Shown: positions 44,518 through 52,982 of the stretch, in pieces
Position numbering within the stretch: position 1 is the stretch's first letter
Layout: the number at the start of each line of letters is the position of its first letter
Origin: UBA4416 sp040387555
GTDB taxonomy: Bacteria; Bacteroidota; Bacteroidia; B-17B0; Aurantibacillaceae
Assembly: GCA_040387555.1 (NCBI GenBank)
Contig: JAZKDO010000004.1
Coordinates: forward strand, 62,001 to 126,000
Reading direction: 5' to 3'
Length of the DNA: 64,000 bases
The notes under the pieces: generated by a model
What the model was told of the DNA's origin: nothing
Database searches by the model: none
The model's input: the letters and a program-made list of their open reading frames with translations, nothing else
Made by a program: the position numbers and the translations under genes

Positions 44518-45117
44518 ATGTCTATGCAACTTCTTTCAGATAATGAGCTTGTAAAGCTCTATATGGATGGTAATGAAGAATCACTTTCTATTCTTGTAAA
44601 ACGCCATAAGCGACGTATATTTTCGTATGTTTATTTAATTACCCGTAATAAGGTGCTTACTGAAGATGTTTTTCAGGAAACATTTTTTAAAGTTATACAG
44701 ACTTTAAAAAAGCAACAATACAACGAAGAAGGAAAATTTTTACCCTGGGTACTAAGAATTGCAAAAAACCTGATCATAGATCATTTCAGAAAAGTGAAAA
44801 AAATGCCTAGTATTTCTTCTGTAATTAATGATGAAGGGGAATCTACTTGTATTTTTGATATTATCCCTGAAGAAATATCTACTTCAAAAGATACTGAGCA
44901 GAGCAGACGTTTTAAGGAAACAATAAGATCAATTGTTAGTGATTTGCCTCATGATCAAAAGGAGGTTGTTATTATGAGAACTTATTACGATATGAGTTTT
45001 AAAGAAATTTCGGAAATGACGAATGTATCAATTAATACATCTTTAGGTAGAATGCGATATGCTTTAATTAATATGAAGAAAATGTTGGAAGAAAAAAATG
45101 TGGAAATCTACATTTAA
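44518..45117 (+). CDS. ECF-type RNA polymerase sigma factor
   Basis: A 199-residue sigma-70 family protein with region 2 (ELVKLYMDGNEESLSILVKRH, FSYVYLITRNKVLTEDVFQETFFKVIQTL, FLPWVLRIAKNLIIDHFRK) and region 4 (IVSDLPHDQKEVVIMRTYYDMSFKEISEMTNVSINTSLGRMRYAL). It has neither region 1.1 nor 3, as expected of ECF factors, which direct RNA polymerase to special promoters. No anti-sigma gene follows; the next gene is a convergent T9SS cargo. The promoter region is 147 bp long and holds the palindrome at 44376. Its regulon is unknown. Confidence 0.92.
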   Translation: MSMQLLSDNELVKLYMDGNEESLSILVKRHKRRIFSYVYLITRNKVLTEDVFQETFFKVIQTLKKQQYNEEGKFLPWVLRIAKNLIIDHFRKVKKMPSISSVINDEGESTCIFDIIPEEISTSKDTEQSRRFKETIRSIVSDLPHDQKEVVIMRTYYDMSFKEISEMTNVSINTSLGRMRYALINMKKMLEEKNVEIYI

Positions 45118-45265
45118 GTTTTCCTAAATCCTTTTTAGTAAAGGAACATAGTAGTAAGGATGCTTTTGATAACTAAATAATCAGTTGCTTGTTGTCATAA
45201 AATTTCTGAAGAAGTCCTCATTTCATTTGCATGTAATCTCATTTAAATTCTCTTTGTAGTAAAAT

Positions 45266-46582
45266 TTATTTCACCATTACCTTAAAAATAACAGGACTGC
45301 TATTTTTAAGATTTACTTTTAAAATGTAAATACCCGGGTTGTATGAGTTCAAATTTATACAAGTATATCCAAATTCATTTCTATCATATGTTTTTGGAGA
45401 AATGTTTTTACCTTCAATTGTGTAAATTTCCAATTCCATTTCTTCTTGTAAATTTCCGTCAAATTTTAAATTAAATACATTTTCAGGTTGTGTTAAAAGC
45501 TTAATGTTTGATTTGTATAAATCAGTATTCGCTGTTGCAAGATCAATAACCTTAATAATTTTGCTTGTGCTATCTTTACAACCTGTAACACTTGTACCCA
45601 CTAATTTAGTTTCAAATACACCTGGAGATGAATAAGTATAGTTGGGCTCAAATTCATTTGATGTTCCGATTCCATCTCCAAAACTCCAAATGTAAGACTC
45701 ACAATCAGATGACAAGTTAACAGTAGAATAATTTTCCAGGATACTGGCTGTAATAGTATCTTGTGATGAAAATAACACATTAGGTGAAATTTTTTGCGAG
45801 ATATAAAAATTAATTGAGTTTGAATAACAATTATTATTTGTTGACTGAACTTCTACTTTATAGTTGCCATTACTTACATTTATTAATGAATCGCTTTCGA
45901 ATGAAGCTAGGGTGCTTTGCAGAACGGTACCAATAGAATCTTTCCAAATATAATTCCATGGTGCGTTCGCAGAGCCGGATATTTTATATGTCCCAGCGTT
46001 TGGATTCTGACAGGTAGGTTGTTTCAAATTGGTAACAATTGGTAATTCAAAATGTGTTACCACCAATGTAAAGCGTGAACCAGATGTTGAATTCGCCAGA
46101 TTAAAAATATAAGGATTGTTGAGTATGTTTACGCTTGATCCAGTCAACTGGTCGTTTAATGAGACACAAGTACCAGAAGGAAGCAAACTGAAATCTGAAG
46201 CCGTAATAGTAAAGTTCCCAGTAGTATTGGTTGTTGTTTTTATATTTATTGTAAATGACGAGGAAACAGGACTTATCCCATTAATTTGCATGAGCACAGA
46301 ATTGTATTCCTGTGAAATACTAGGAACACTATTGGGCCCTGAAATTTTATAGGCATCGTATTCTGAATCGAAACCAGGAGTTGCGCCATCCTGATAATAT
46401 AAAATAGTTTCATCGAGATAATTTGCATTTCCTTTCATTTTTAAACGTATCATAGGAACCTGCGCAAAGCAATTTGAACCAATTGCACATATAAGAAATA
46501 GAATTAAAATTTTAGAATAGTCTTTATGTTCATTTGAACCGTTAAAGGGAATCACTCGCTTTAAATATGATAACGTCTTCAT
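45266..46582 (-). CDS. T9SS type A cargo with PKD domain
   Basis: A 438-residue surface or secreted protein. A basic N terminus is followed by a signal-peptide core (ILILFLICAIGSNCFAQ). The first domain (about 42-185) has the MIRLKMKGNANYLDETILYYQDGATPGFDSEYDAYK pattern recurring in Bacteroidota cargos. A middle domain (about 190-270) has TCQNPNAGTYKISG. A PKD-like domain (about 275-345) has YIWSFGDGIGTS...YTYSSPGVFETKLV. The end (about 355-438) is a type A sorting domain (VFNLKFDGNLQEEMELEIYTIEGK...NLNSYNPGIYILKVNL.....KVMVK). T9SS would export it and attach or release it after cleavage. Substrate or ligand unknown. Confidence 0.82.
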   Translation of the reverse strand: MKTLSYLKRVIPFNGSNEHKDYSKILILFLICAIGSNCFAQVPMIRLKMKGNANYLDETILYYQDGATPGFDSEYDAYKISGPNSVPSISQEYNSVLMQINGISPVSSSFTINIKTTTNTTGNFTITASDFSLLPSGTCVSLNDQLTGSSVNILNNPYIFNLANSTSGSRFTLVVTHFELPIVTNLKQPTCQNPNAGTYKISGSANAPWNYIWKDSIGTVLQSTLASFESDSLINVSNGNYKVEVQSTNNNCYSNSINFYISQKISPNVLFSSQDTITASILENYSTVNLSSDCESYIWSFGDGIGTSNEFEPNYTYSSPGVFETKLVGTSVTGCKDSTSKIIKVIDLATANTDLYKSNIKLLTQPENVFNLKFDGNLQEEMELEIYTIEGKNISPKTYDRNEFGYTCINLNSYNPGIYILKVNLKNSSPVIFKVMVK

Positions 46583-46595
46583 GTTAGTTTTTTTA

Positions 46596-46603
46596 CAAAA
46601 CTA
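46596..46603 (-). promoter_or_regulatory. candidate -7 element of the T9SS type A cargo gene
   Basis: On the - strand this reads TAGTTTTG, matching TAnnTTTG, 13 nt before the ATG at 46582. No -33 element is evident at the normal distance. Confidence 0.35.
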
Positions 46604-46732
46604 TTTCTATTATTTCCACTATAGAAATTCATTAGTTCAGCTTACTTTCAGATGTAATATTTATTACGTTTTTGTCAATTTGTTGAGTGTAATAAAAACG
46701 CTATATTTAAATGAATTTTTATTTCAGGAATA

Positions 46733-47164
46733 ATGAGAAAGCCGCTTAAGAAAAAAATAATGTCGTTTAAACACAAAATAGCGATGTTAATTGATGATAA
46801 CGATTTGGATAATATGATTAACCAAAAAATTTTAGAAGCTAATAATTTTGCGGAGATAATCTATGTTAATTCCAGTTCAATGAGTGCACTTGAGTTTCTG
46901 AAAAATCTGGAAGTAAGTGGGGAACTTACCGCACATTTATTGCCAGATTACATTTTTGTGGATTTGAATATGCCAATAATTGATGGGGTTCAATTTATTG
47001 ATTTGTTTTATAAACAAAATAAGGCAATGCTTAAAAAATGTAAACTTGTTGTATTAACGTCATCTATTAATCCCAATGATAAAATTAAAGTAAGTAAGGT
47101 TGACCCAAAAATACCTTTTATCAATAAACCATTAACAAGTGAGGTGCTGGATACGTTAAATTAG
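46733..47164 (+). CDS. single-domain response regulator, orphan
   Basis: A 143-residue receiver-only protein. Acidic pocket MLIDDNDLDN, phospho-acceptor Asp in YIFVDLNMPIIDG, Thr/Ser in VVLTSSINPND and Lys in FINKPLT are all present. With no output domain it must act by protein contact, as CheY-like proteins do. The TSSxxPND loop is shared with the receiver at 58057. No histidine kinase gene is adjacent. An ATG at 46760 is an alternative start that would drop the basic RKPLKKKI segment. Its stop overlaps that of the next, convergent gene (TTAG). Confidence 0.88.
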   Translation: MRKPLKKKIMSFKHKIAMLIDDNDLDNMINQKILEANNFAEIIYVNSSSMSALEFLKNLEVSGELTAHLLPDYIFVDLNMPIIDGVQFIDLFYKQNKAMLKKCKLVVLTSSINPNDKIKVSKVDPKIPFINKPLTSEVLDTLN

Positions 47165-48576
47165 TTTCTTTTAGCGTCAAGTATATGTTCTATGTCTTGC
47201 TGTAAATATTGAAGAATCTTTCTTTCGCTAAAATTATAGTAATTATATTGTTCTAATAGCCCGGCTTGTTTGCTAAGATGAGCAGGCGTTTTTTTCTCCG
47301 CTAATAAAGTGGTAAATAATTTTATGATTGTCTTGACGTTGTTGTATTTACTAAATTCATCAGAACCATTTACTTTCCTGGATAAATTTTTCAGAATGTT
47401 ACCTGACTGTTCGAAATCCTTTTTCTTATAGTAAAAATAAGAAAGGGTTAATTTTATTTCAAATTCCATGTGAGGAAAACTAACAAAACTGGAATTATCA
47501 ATAATTTTATTTAATAATATAATTGCTTCTTTTATTTGGCCGGAAAAGAATTTGCTAAGAGCCAAATAAAATTTCAGAGAAACAGTTGTGTAGAAGTCAT
47601 AATTATCAACATAACAATCATCGTGCTCTGCTGATAGGTTTTCTTTTTTGTCATGTTTATTTAATACTTCTATTTTAGAGAATAAAAATTTAAAAGCCAA
47701 ACAGTAATTACTGTTAAGTAGCCATTTTTTTGAATCAGCATTTACTATTTCAAAATAGGGAAGTGATTTTTTATATTGCTGGATCTTTTTATAATATTCA
47801 AATTTAAAAAAGTTCAGAATTAATTTGAAATGCTCGATTTGTTGATCGTCGGAATACTGATTAATAATAGCTTCCGACTTTTGTATAATGTCTTCAATAG
47901 GCTCTTCATCTGACAATTCTAAGTTGGTAAATAAAAAAATCTGAATGAGCACACTGTTTAATATCAATTCAATTTTATGTGATTTATTTAAAGCAAATAT
48001 ATTTTTTAATTCATTTTTTAGTAGAACCAGAATTTCCAGATCAGTTGACGAATTGGAAAAGTAATAATTTGCCAGGTTTTTATTAAAACTAAACAGTATG
48101 TCATCTGCTTTTTCAAGTGAGATAGCGTAGGCCACTTGTTTATTATATAATTGGGAATAGATATAGTGCTTGTCAGAATGAAAGTAAGCTTTCTTAAGAA
48201 CACTATATATTGTAGTTAAACTGGCAGGATCATTACTTAGTAAATATTTTTTTTCTATTTCATGAAGCATTGCAATAGCTGTATCACGTGGATAATTGAT
48301 AAGGTATTGATTAATATGCTCTATGCCTGTTTCTGTATTTTTAGAAGAATGGTTTTCTAATAAAAATTTTTGGGTTTTATCAAAAAGTCTTGATTTTAAT
48401 ACATATAAAGCATTCTCGTTACATTTCAAAAGTTCAAGAAGATCACCAGCATTATTTGACCGATAGTATCGTAAAAGAATTAAAAATTTATCTGAATTGG
48501 TTTTTATTAAGGATTTCTCAAAAGCTTCATAATTTTCGGGGCTAAGCTGTAGCACAATTTTCTTTAATTTATCCAT
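47161..48576 (-). CDS. helical repeat protein, unknown
   Basis: A 471-residue protein without signal peptide or membrane helix. It is predicted all-helical with TPR-like pairs (for example FKLILNFFKFEYYKKIQQYKKSLPYFEIV, FEIKLTLSYFYYKKKDFEQSGNILKNL). The first ~120 residues (MDKLKKIVLQLSPENYEAFEKSLIKTNSDKFLILLRYYRS...) resemble the start of a group of Bacteroidota cytosolic helical proteins I cannot name. It converges with the response regulator with overlapping stop codons. Codon use is distinctly AT-rich. A scaffolding role is a guess. Confidence 0.65.
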   Translation of the reverse strand: MDKLKKIVLQLSPENYEAFEKSLIKTNSDKFLILLRYYRSNNAGDLLELLKCNENALYVLKSRLFDKTQKFLLENHSSKNTETGIEHINQYLINYPRDTAIAMLHEIEKKYLLSNDPASLTTIYSVLKKAYFHSDKHYIYSQLYNKQVAYAISLEKADDILFSFNKNLANYYFSNSSTDLEILVLLKNELKNIFALNKSHKIELILNSVLIQIFLFTNLELSDEEPIEDIIQKSEAIINQYSDDQQIEHFKLILNFFKFEYYKKIQQYKKSLPYFEIVNADSKKWLLNSNYCLAFKFLFSKIEVLNKHDKKENLSAEHDDCYVDNYDFYTTVSLKFYLALSKFFSGQIKEAIILLNKIIDNSSFVSFPHMEFEIKLTLSYFYYKKKDFEQSGNILKNLSRKVNGSDEFSKYNNVKTIIKLFTTLLAEKKTPAHLSKQAGLLEQYNYYNFSERKILQYLQQDIEHILDAKRN

Positions 48577-48619
48577 AAACTCAGTAATTTTTTTATCTAA
48601 ATTTAGAGAAATAATTTGA

Positions 48620-49258
48620 CTATTTTATATTTTGTTTCAAGAGTTGGATTGATTTCACCTTGGTTTTTTCATCTGATATAGACAGGTAATAAAAATTATT
48701 TCCAGTGTTCACTAATTCAGGAAGTATAAAATTATTTATTCCTTCCTCACATAATCTAGAATCTTCAAAAACCATTAGACCAGTTGAATTGGTTATTTTT
48801 ATTAGTAATCTCATTTTTGTTTTGCAACTAATGTCAAGATGCAAGGCATCTGAAAAAGGGATAGGGAATGTCTTAATTATTTCAAAAGAATTACTTTGTC
48901 GAACCTGGTAATCTATGGAAGTTATATTGGAAACTGTTTCCTCGCCATTAATAGATAGTCGTCTAATTCTGTAGTAAGAAATCCCTATTTGCGGGCGTGT
49001 ATCAATATACTTAAAGCGTTGATTAATTAATTCATAGACAGTATCTATTTTTATAAAGTCAATAGCATTGTTGCTTTGTTCTACAATAAAATAGCGATTA
49101 TTATATTTGCTGATTTCACATGTAATTTCCACATCATCATTAACGACTGTTGACGTTAAATTAATAAAATCTATTGTTTTTAATTGATGCCGAATGTTTG
49201 AAATAAGATTTTGTTGTAAGCTAATTAGAACAAAAAATGTGATTGCTGTTATTTTCAT
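48620..49258 (-). CDS. exported protein with T9SS type A-like end
   Basis: A 212-residue protein; the N terminus (MKITAITFFVLISLQQNLIS) looks like a signal peptide. Residues ~35-110 match the pattern common before T9SS type A signals (VEITCEISKYNNRYFIVEQSNNAIDFIKI...ISYYRIRRLSINGEETVSNI). The end (about 128-210) has the type A layout (IIKTFPIPFSDALHLDIS...MRLLIKITNSTGLMVFEDS...NNFYYLSISDEKTKVKSIQLLKQ). There is almost no passenger, so it may be a reduced cargo. Function unknown. It is 43 nt upstream of the helical repeat gene. Confidence 0.65.
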   Translation of the reverse strand: MKITAITFFVLISLQQNLISNIRHQLKTIDFINLTSTVVNDDVEITCEISKYNNRYFIVEQSNNAIDFIKIDTVYELINQRFKYIDTRPQIGISYYRIRRLSINGEETVSNITSIDYQVRQSNSFEIIKTFPIPFSDALHLDISCKTKMRLLIKITNSTGLMVFEDSRLCEEGINNFILPELVNTGNNFYYLSISDEKTKVKSIQLLKQNIK

Positions 49259-49280
49259 GTTTGTTGGTTTAGGAATGTAA

Positions 49281-49769
49281 TTAATTGATTCTTGTTTGTT
49301 TTATCCAGTTTACAGCTTCCTCCTTTTTTTTAAATAATTCGACAGGATAGGATGGTTTGTGAAATACTTTGAAAAAATGCATTGTAAGCCTGTTTGCTAA
49401 ATTAATTGAGTAATATGCTGACCCAAGTTTGTCGGCACATGCTTCGGGAGATGCCATATATTTTAACGCATCGTCATCAATAAAAATGTAATTGGTAGCA
49501 TCTATTAATGTATAATGTTTTTTTCCTTCTGTTATTTTTTTTATTGTCTGAATAAGCCTTTGCGCTTTTTCTACATTAATAGTAATATTTTCTAATAATT
49601 TTATATGTACTAAAGAATTAACTCGATCATAGCTTAATTCAGCTACATCAGTGTATATTGTTTCCTCAATATTATATTGAAATTGCATAAAAATTGTTGG
49701 TTCTTTTTTTTCGATCACATCAATGAAAATGTGATTTCGGAAATTGATATTGTTTAATTTTTGTAACAT
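49281..49769 (-). CDS. STAS-like/SpoIIAA-like small protein
   Basis: A 162-residue cytosolic protein. Its layout (FMQFQYNIEETIYTDVAELSYDRVNSLVHIKLLENITINVEKAQRLI..., HYTLIDATNYIFIDDDALKYMASPEAC, LANRLTMHFFKVFHKPSYPVELFKKKEEAVNWIKQ) fits a Bacteroidota family related to SpoIIAA/STAS domains (I recall DUF7793, not verified). STAS proteins act in partner switching with PP2C phosphatases such as the SpoIIE-type protein at 35800. It sits between a small cargo gene and an outer-membrane barrel gene. Partner proteins are not identifiable here. Confidence 0.65.
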   Translation of the reverse strand: MLQKLNNINFRNHIFIDVIEKKEPTIFMQFQYNIEETIYTDVAELSYDRVNSLVHIKLLENITINVEKAQRLIQTIKKITEGKKHYTLIDATNYIFIDDDALKYMASPEACADKLGSAYYSINLANRLTMHFFKVFHKPSYPVELFKKKEEAVNWIKQTRIN

Positions 49770-49802
49770 GATTGCAATTATTAATGATAGGGGATAAGGT
49801 GC

Positions 49803-50477
49803 TTATCGTTTGAAATAGTTTAATCTTAATGCTGTTCCCAACATTAATACTGGCGCCATTCTTTCATTATATAAACCATTGATATAATTTAAATGATAAT
49901 ATGTACCAAAGCCAATGGATGAAGACCAAACCAATTTTTTATTTATTTTAGTATTGATACCAAAACCAACAAAGAGTTCAACAGTTGAGAGTTCGTATTT
50001 TGAATAATCTGTTTGAAAATCATTTTGTTTTGAAGCCGCTTCTTCCAATTTAATAGCTTTATAGCTAAGTCCGGCACCCTTTAAATATTGTGCATTCACA
50101 AAAGAAAACAACTGTATTCTTTGACAATCATTTGTAGGATCCAAAACGGCTTCATTTGAAGAAAAATTTTCCTGGCCTGTGAGTATTCGTGTATATCTTA
50201 AAGTTCCGCCACAAACTTTTTCTTTTCTTTTTTGAATGCTGGGTCCAATTGAAAAATGATTTTTGCCATCATATAAGCTTAATGATAAGTCATAAATGGC
50301 GCCATGTGAGTTTCCTGACAAATGAGTTCCAACTCCAGCCCCTAAATGATATCCCTGATTAATACTTTGGGAATAGATTGTTTTTGTTGCTAAAATGAAA
50401 ATTAAACAAAGAGCTAAAATATTGCTGTTTGAATTTTTTAAATTGTATTGTGTGTTGTTAGAGTTTAAATTTTTCAT
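49803..50477 (-). CDS. small outer-membrane beta-barrel protein
   Basis: A 224-residue exported protein. A polar stretch (MKNLNSNNTQYNLKNSNSN) precedes a hydrophobic signal core ending TIYSQ. The rest has alternating barrel strands (YHLGAGVGTHLSG, AIYDLSLSLYDGKNHFSIGPSIQKRK, KLVWSSSIGFGTYYHLNYI, PVLMLGTALRLNYFKR) and ends on Phe-Lys-Arg. It is first in a - strand run with the STAS-like gene (33-nt gap). CATATTTG, a 7/8 match to the -7 consensus, is just upstream of the ATG. No family recognised. Confidence 0.65.
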   Translation of the reverse strand: MKNLNSNNTQYNLKNSNSNILALCLIFILATKTIYSQSINQGYHLGAGVGTHLSGNSHGAIYDLSLSLYDGKNHFSIGPSIQKRKEKVCGGTLRYTRILTGQENFSSNEAVLDPTNDCQRIQLFSFVNAQYLKGAGLSYKAIKLEEAASKQNDFQTDYSKYELSTVELFVGFGINTKINKKLVWSSSIGFGTYYHLNYINGLYNERMAPVLMLGTALRLNYFKR

Positions 50478-50655
50478 GTGTTTTTTTTTACAAATATGAA
50501 TACTTCTTTACCGGCTTACTTTTCATAAATGTGTTAAGTATTATGCATGTAAGATTTCTTCTATAATTGCAGTTCGCTCTTTTCTATTAATTTTTGCTTT
50601 TTGTAAGCATATTTTCTTTGGATACTGACTAAGGCGAAGATATTTATGTAAAAAA

Positions 50656-50677
50656 AAAGCGCCTTTAGGGGCGCTTT
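50656..50677 (-). terminator. intrinsic terminator of maf
   Basis: Perfect 8-bp stem AAAGCGCC / GGCGCTTT with a 6-nt loop. An A tract at 50650-50658 becomes a U tract on the - strand mRNA. It begins 24 nt beyond the maf stop. Confidence 0.85.
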
Positions 50678-50701
50678 AATTATTCAATAAAAAGATTTTA
50701 A

Positions 50702-51295
50702 TTAGAATTTTATGAGTTCTTCATATAATTCTTTAACGGGCAATCCCATAACATTATAAAAACTTCCTTCTATTTTATCAATTCCAATATATCCCAACCA
50801 GTCTTGCACACCATAACCGCCTGCTTTATCATAAGGGCTGTAATTTGTTAGATAGTATTCAATTTCTTCAGACTTCAATTTTTTAAAATAAACTTTACTA
50901 ACATCATAAAAGGTTGTTTGCTTATTGCCGCTCTTTAAGCATACACCTGTAAATACTTCATGCATTTTACCGCTAAGAGCTTCCAACATCTTTTTTCCTT
51001 CCACAAAATTAGCAGGCTTGTTAAATACTTTACCTTCACACCACACTATGGTGTCTGCTGTAATTAATATTTCTAAGTCACTAAGATCTTCATCATAAGC
51101 ATCTGCTTTTTTTTCAGCCAGGAACAAAGGAATTTCTTCTGCTAATAAGTCAACAGGAAATGTTTCGTCAGCATTTATTGGTTTATTCAAAAACGTAAAG
51201 CCCAGACTTTTCAATAATTCCTGTCTGCGTGGAGAGTTGGATCCTAAAATAAGTTTGTATGGAAATTCTTTGATATGTTGTTCTACACTATTCAT
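50702..51295 (-). CDS. maf: Maf family nucleoside triphosphate pyrophosphatase
   Basis: A 197-residue Maf/YhdE-type protein: LILGSNSPRRQELLKSLGF (the SxSPRR nucleotide-binding loop), NADETFP, ILITADTIVWCEGKVFNKP (catalytic Asp and the KP motif), LSGKMHEVFTGVCL and YDKAGGYGVQDWLGYIGIDKIEGSFYNVMGLPV. Such enzymes hydrolyse dTTP, UTP and modified nucleotides, limiting their incorporation into nucleic acids. It is downstream of the UbiA prenyltransferase gene, a pairing usual in Bacteroidota, and ends in a strong terminator. Confidence 0.94.
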   Translation of the reverse strand: MNSVEQHIKEFPYKLILGSNSPRRQELLKSLGFTFLNKPINADETFPVDLLAEEIPLFLAEKKADAYDEDLSDLEILITADTIVWCEGKVFNKPANFVEGKKMLEALSGKMHEVFTGVCLKSGNKQTTFYDVSKVYFKKLKSEEIEYYLTNYSPYDKAGGYGVQDWLGYIGIDKIEGSFYNVMGLPVKELYEELIKF

Positions 51296-51345
51296 GAGAC
51301 AAATTCGTTTATAATTTTTAAATCGTTGATGCGCTTTTTGTTGCC

Positions 51346-52296
51346 TTAATCATATAAATATTTAATAATAAACATAAAAGCGATGCCAAAAAGCATTGTA
51401 AATTTAAGCAATAAGCTGGCCATTTTAAAATCTTTACTGTTTTTAGCCCTTACCATTTGTATTATTAATACGATTAGAGGGGCAATCACCAATGAAAGAA
51501 TGTAGTATACTGCAATTAACTGCTTATCATGATAAAATTTGAAAGCAGCCATTAACAATAACCCAATGGTAATAAGGATCAAAAAGAATGTGACTACTTT
51601 GCTGGTAATCATTCCCCAAACAATGGGCATGGTTTTACAACCCGTTTGAATATCGCCTTTATAATCTTCCATGTCTTTTATTACTTCTCTCGAAAATGAA
51701 GTTAAAAAAGCAAAGGCAGAATAACCAAATACAATGATGACCAGAGTTTGTAAAAAATTGCCTACCATTATATTGATAAAAGAATTTATATTTCCCATTA
51801 AATAATATTCATAAATCATTGGCATAAGCGGAATAGTTGCTGTTAGTAATGAAACTACAGTATTCCCAATTAATAATTGCTTTTTAAAATTGGTGGAGTA
51901 AAACCATAAAAGAAGGATGCTGAGTATCTGAAACATCACTAATTTTATGCTATGACATTTCATTGCCAGATAAAACCCCATGATCAAACCAATAGTATTA
52001 AAAATAATATGAAGGATCATAGCCCACCTTCGTTTAATCACCACATCAATTACAACAGTTTCCGGGCGATTAATTTTATCAGTCTTAACATCAAAATAAT
52101 CATTAATAATGTAACCAGCTGCGGCAATTAGCAATGTACTAATTAGTGAAATGGTAAATAATACAGGAGTAAACTTTGAATACTCATTAACAGGTGAAAA
52201 AATGAGGTATTTAATACACCACTGCGTAATGGCAATGATTAACAAGTTCTCTACGCGAATTAATTTTAAAAAAGCTATGAGTGGATTTTTAATCAT
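51346..52296 (-). CDS. UbiA-superfamily prenyltransferase
   Basis: A 316-residue integral membrane protein with about eight or nine helices. The first Asp-rich motif is NDYFDVKTDKINRP (N65, D66, D69, D73) and the second is in VIKDMEDYKGDIQTGCKTMPI. UbiA enzymes transfer polyprenyl groups to aromatic or glycerol acceptors. Bacteroidota homologues next to maf are usually annotated as geranylgeranylglycerol-phosphate geranylgeranyltransferase, by likeness to the archaeal lipid enzyme. Whether this one makes ether lipids, quinones or another product cannot be told from sequence. Divergent from the methyltransferase gene with 47 bp between starts. Confidence 0.88.
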   Translation of the reverse strand: MIKNPLIAFLKLIRVENLLIIAITQWCIKYLIFSPVNEYSKFTPVLFTISLISTLLIAAAGYIINDYFDVKTDKINRPETVVIDVVIKRRWAMILHIIFNTIGLIMGFYLAMKCHSIKLVMFQILSILLLWFYSTNFKKQLLIGNTVVSLLTATIPLMPMIYEYYLMGNINSFINIMVGNFLQTLVIIVFGYSAFAFLTSFSREVIKDMEDYKGDIQTGCKTMPIVWGMITSKVVTFFLILITIGLLLMAAFKFYHDKQLIAVYYILSLVIAPLIVLIIQMVRAKNSKDFKMASLLLKFTMLFGIAFMFIIKYLYD

Positions 52297-52343
52297 ATAT
52301 AGAATAGAAAGTTAATAATTTAAATCTTAATTTTAAGAAAAAA

Positions 52344-52937
52344 ATGTTGAATGATTTAAGTTCTGAGTACTGGAATAACAGATATATAAAAGATGATTTC
52401 AAGTGGGATATCGGCAGTGTATCTACACCAATTAAAGAGTATATTCTTCAGTTAAATAATAAAGAAGCTTTAATTTTAATTCCTGGAGCTGGTAATGCCT
52501 ATGAAGCACAATTCTTATATGAGCTTGGTTTCATTAATACTGATGTTCTTGATTTTGCGTCAGTACCTTTAGAGGCAATTAAGCAGAGAATGCCGGATTT
52601 CCCCAAAGAAAGGCTAATTCAAAAAGACTTTTTTCATCATAAAGGGGAGTATGATTTAATTATTGAACAAACTTTTTTTTGTGCACTTCATCCTGATCTA
52701 AGAGAAAAGTATGTTGACCAAATGCATGCATTATTAAAACCTGGCGGCAAATTGATTGGGCTATTATTTAATAATAAAATGAACATGGATGAACCCCCTT
52801 TTGGTGGAAACGAAAATGAATATAGGAATTTATTTTCAAAGCGCTTTGATATTAAAATTATGAAAGACTGCTATAATTCAATTAAACCAAGAATGGGAAA
52901 GGAATTATTTGTAATCATGCAACCCAAAGAATATTAA
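52344..52937 (+). CDS. TPMT-like SAM-dependent methyltransferase
   Basis: A 197-residue class I methyltransferase of the thiopurine S-methyltransferase group. It opens SSEYWNNRYIKDDFKWDIG, with the Trp-rich entry typical of TPMT proteins. The SAM motif I is LILIPGAGNAYEAQFLYELGF; LIEQTFFCALHPDLREKYVDQM and LLKPGGKLIGLLF follow. The substrate is likely a small thiol, selenium or halide compound, but this is family knowledge only. It is divergent from the UbiA gene and lies 45 nt before a membrane protein gene that has its own -7 element. Confidence 0.88.
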   Translation: MLNDLSSEYWNNRYIKDDFKWDIGSVSTPIKEYILQLNNKEALILIPGAGNAYEAQFLYELGFINTDVLDFASVPLEAIKQRMPDFPKERLIQKDFFHHKGEYDLIIEQTFFCALHPDLREKYVDQMHALLKPGGKLIGLLFNNKMNMDEPPFGGNENEYRNLFSKRFDIKIMKDCYNSIKPRMGKELFVIMQPKEY

Positions 52938-52955
52938 ACGGAGTATTTTTTTTAT

Positions 52956-52963
52956 TAAATTTG
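52956..52963 (+). promoter_or_regulatory. candidate -7 element
   Basis: TAAATTTG matches TAnnTTTG, 19 nt before the ATG at 52983, giving a leader of about 13 nt. No obvious -33 TTG box is seen. Confidence 0.35.
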
Positions 52964-52982
52964 ATAAAATAGAATAAAGTCA

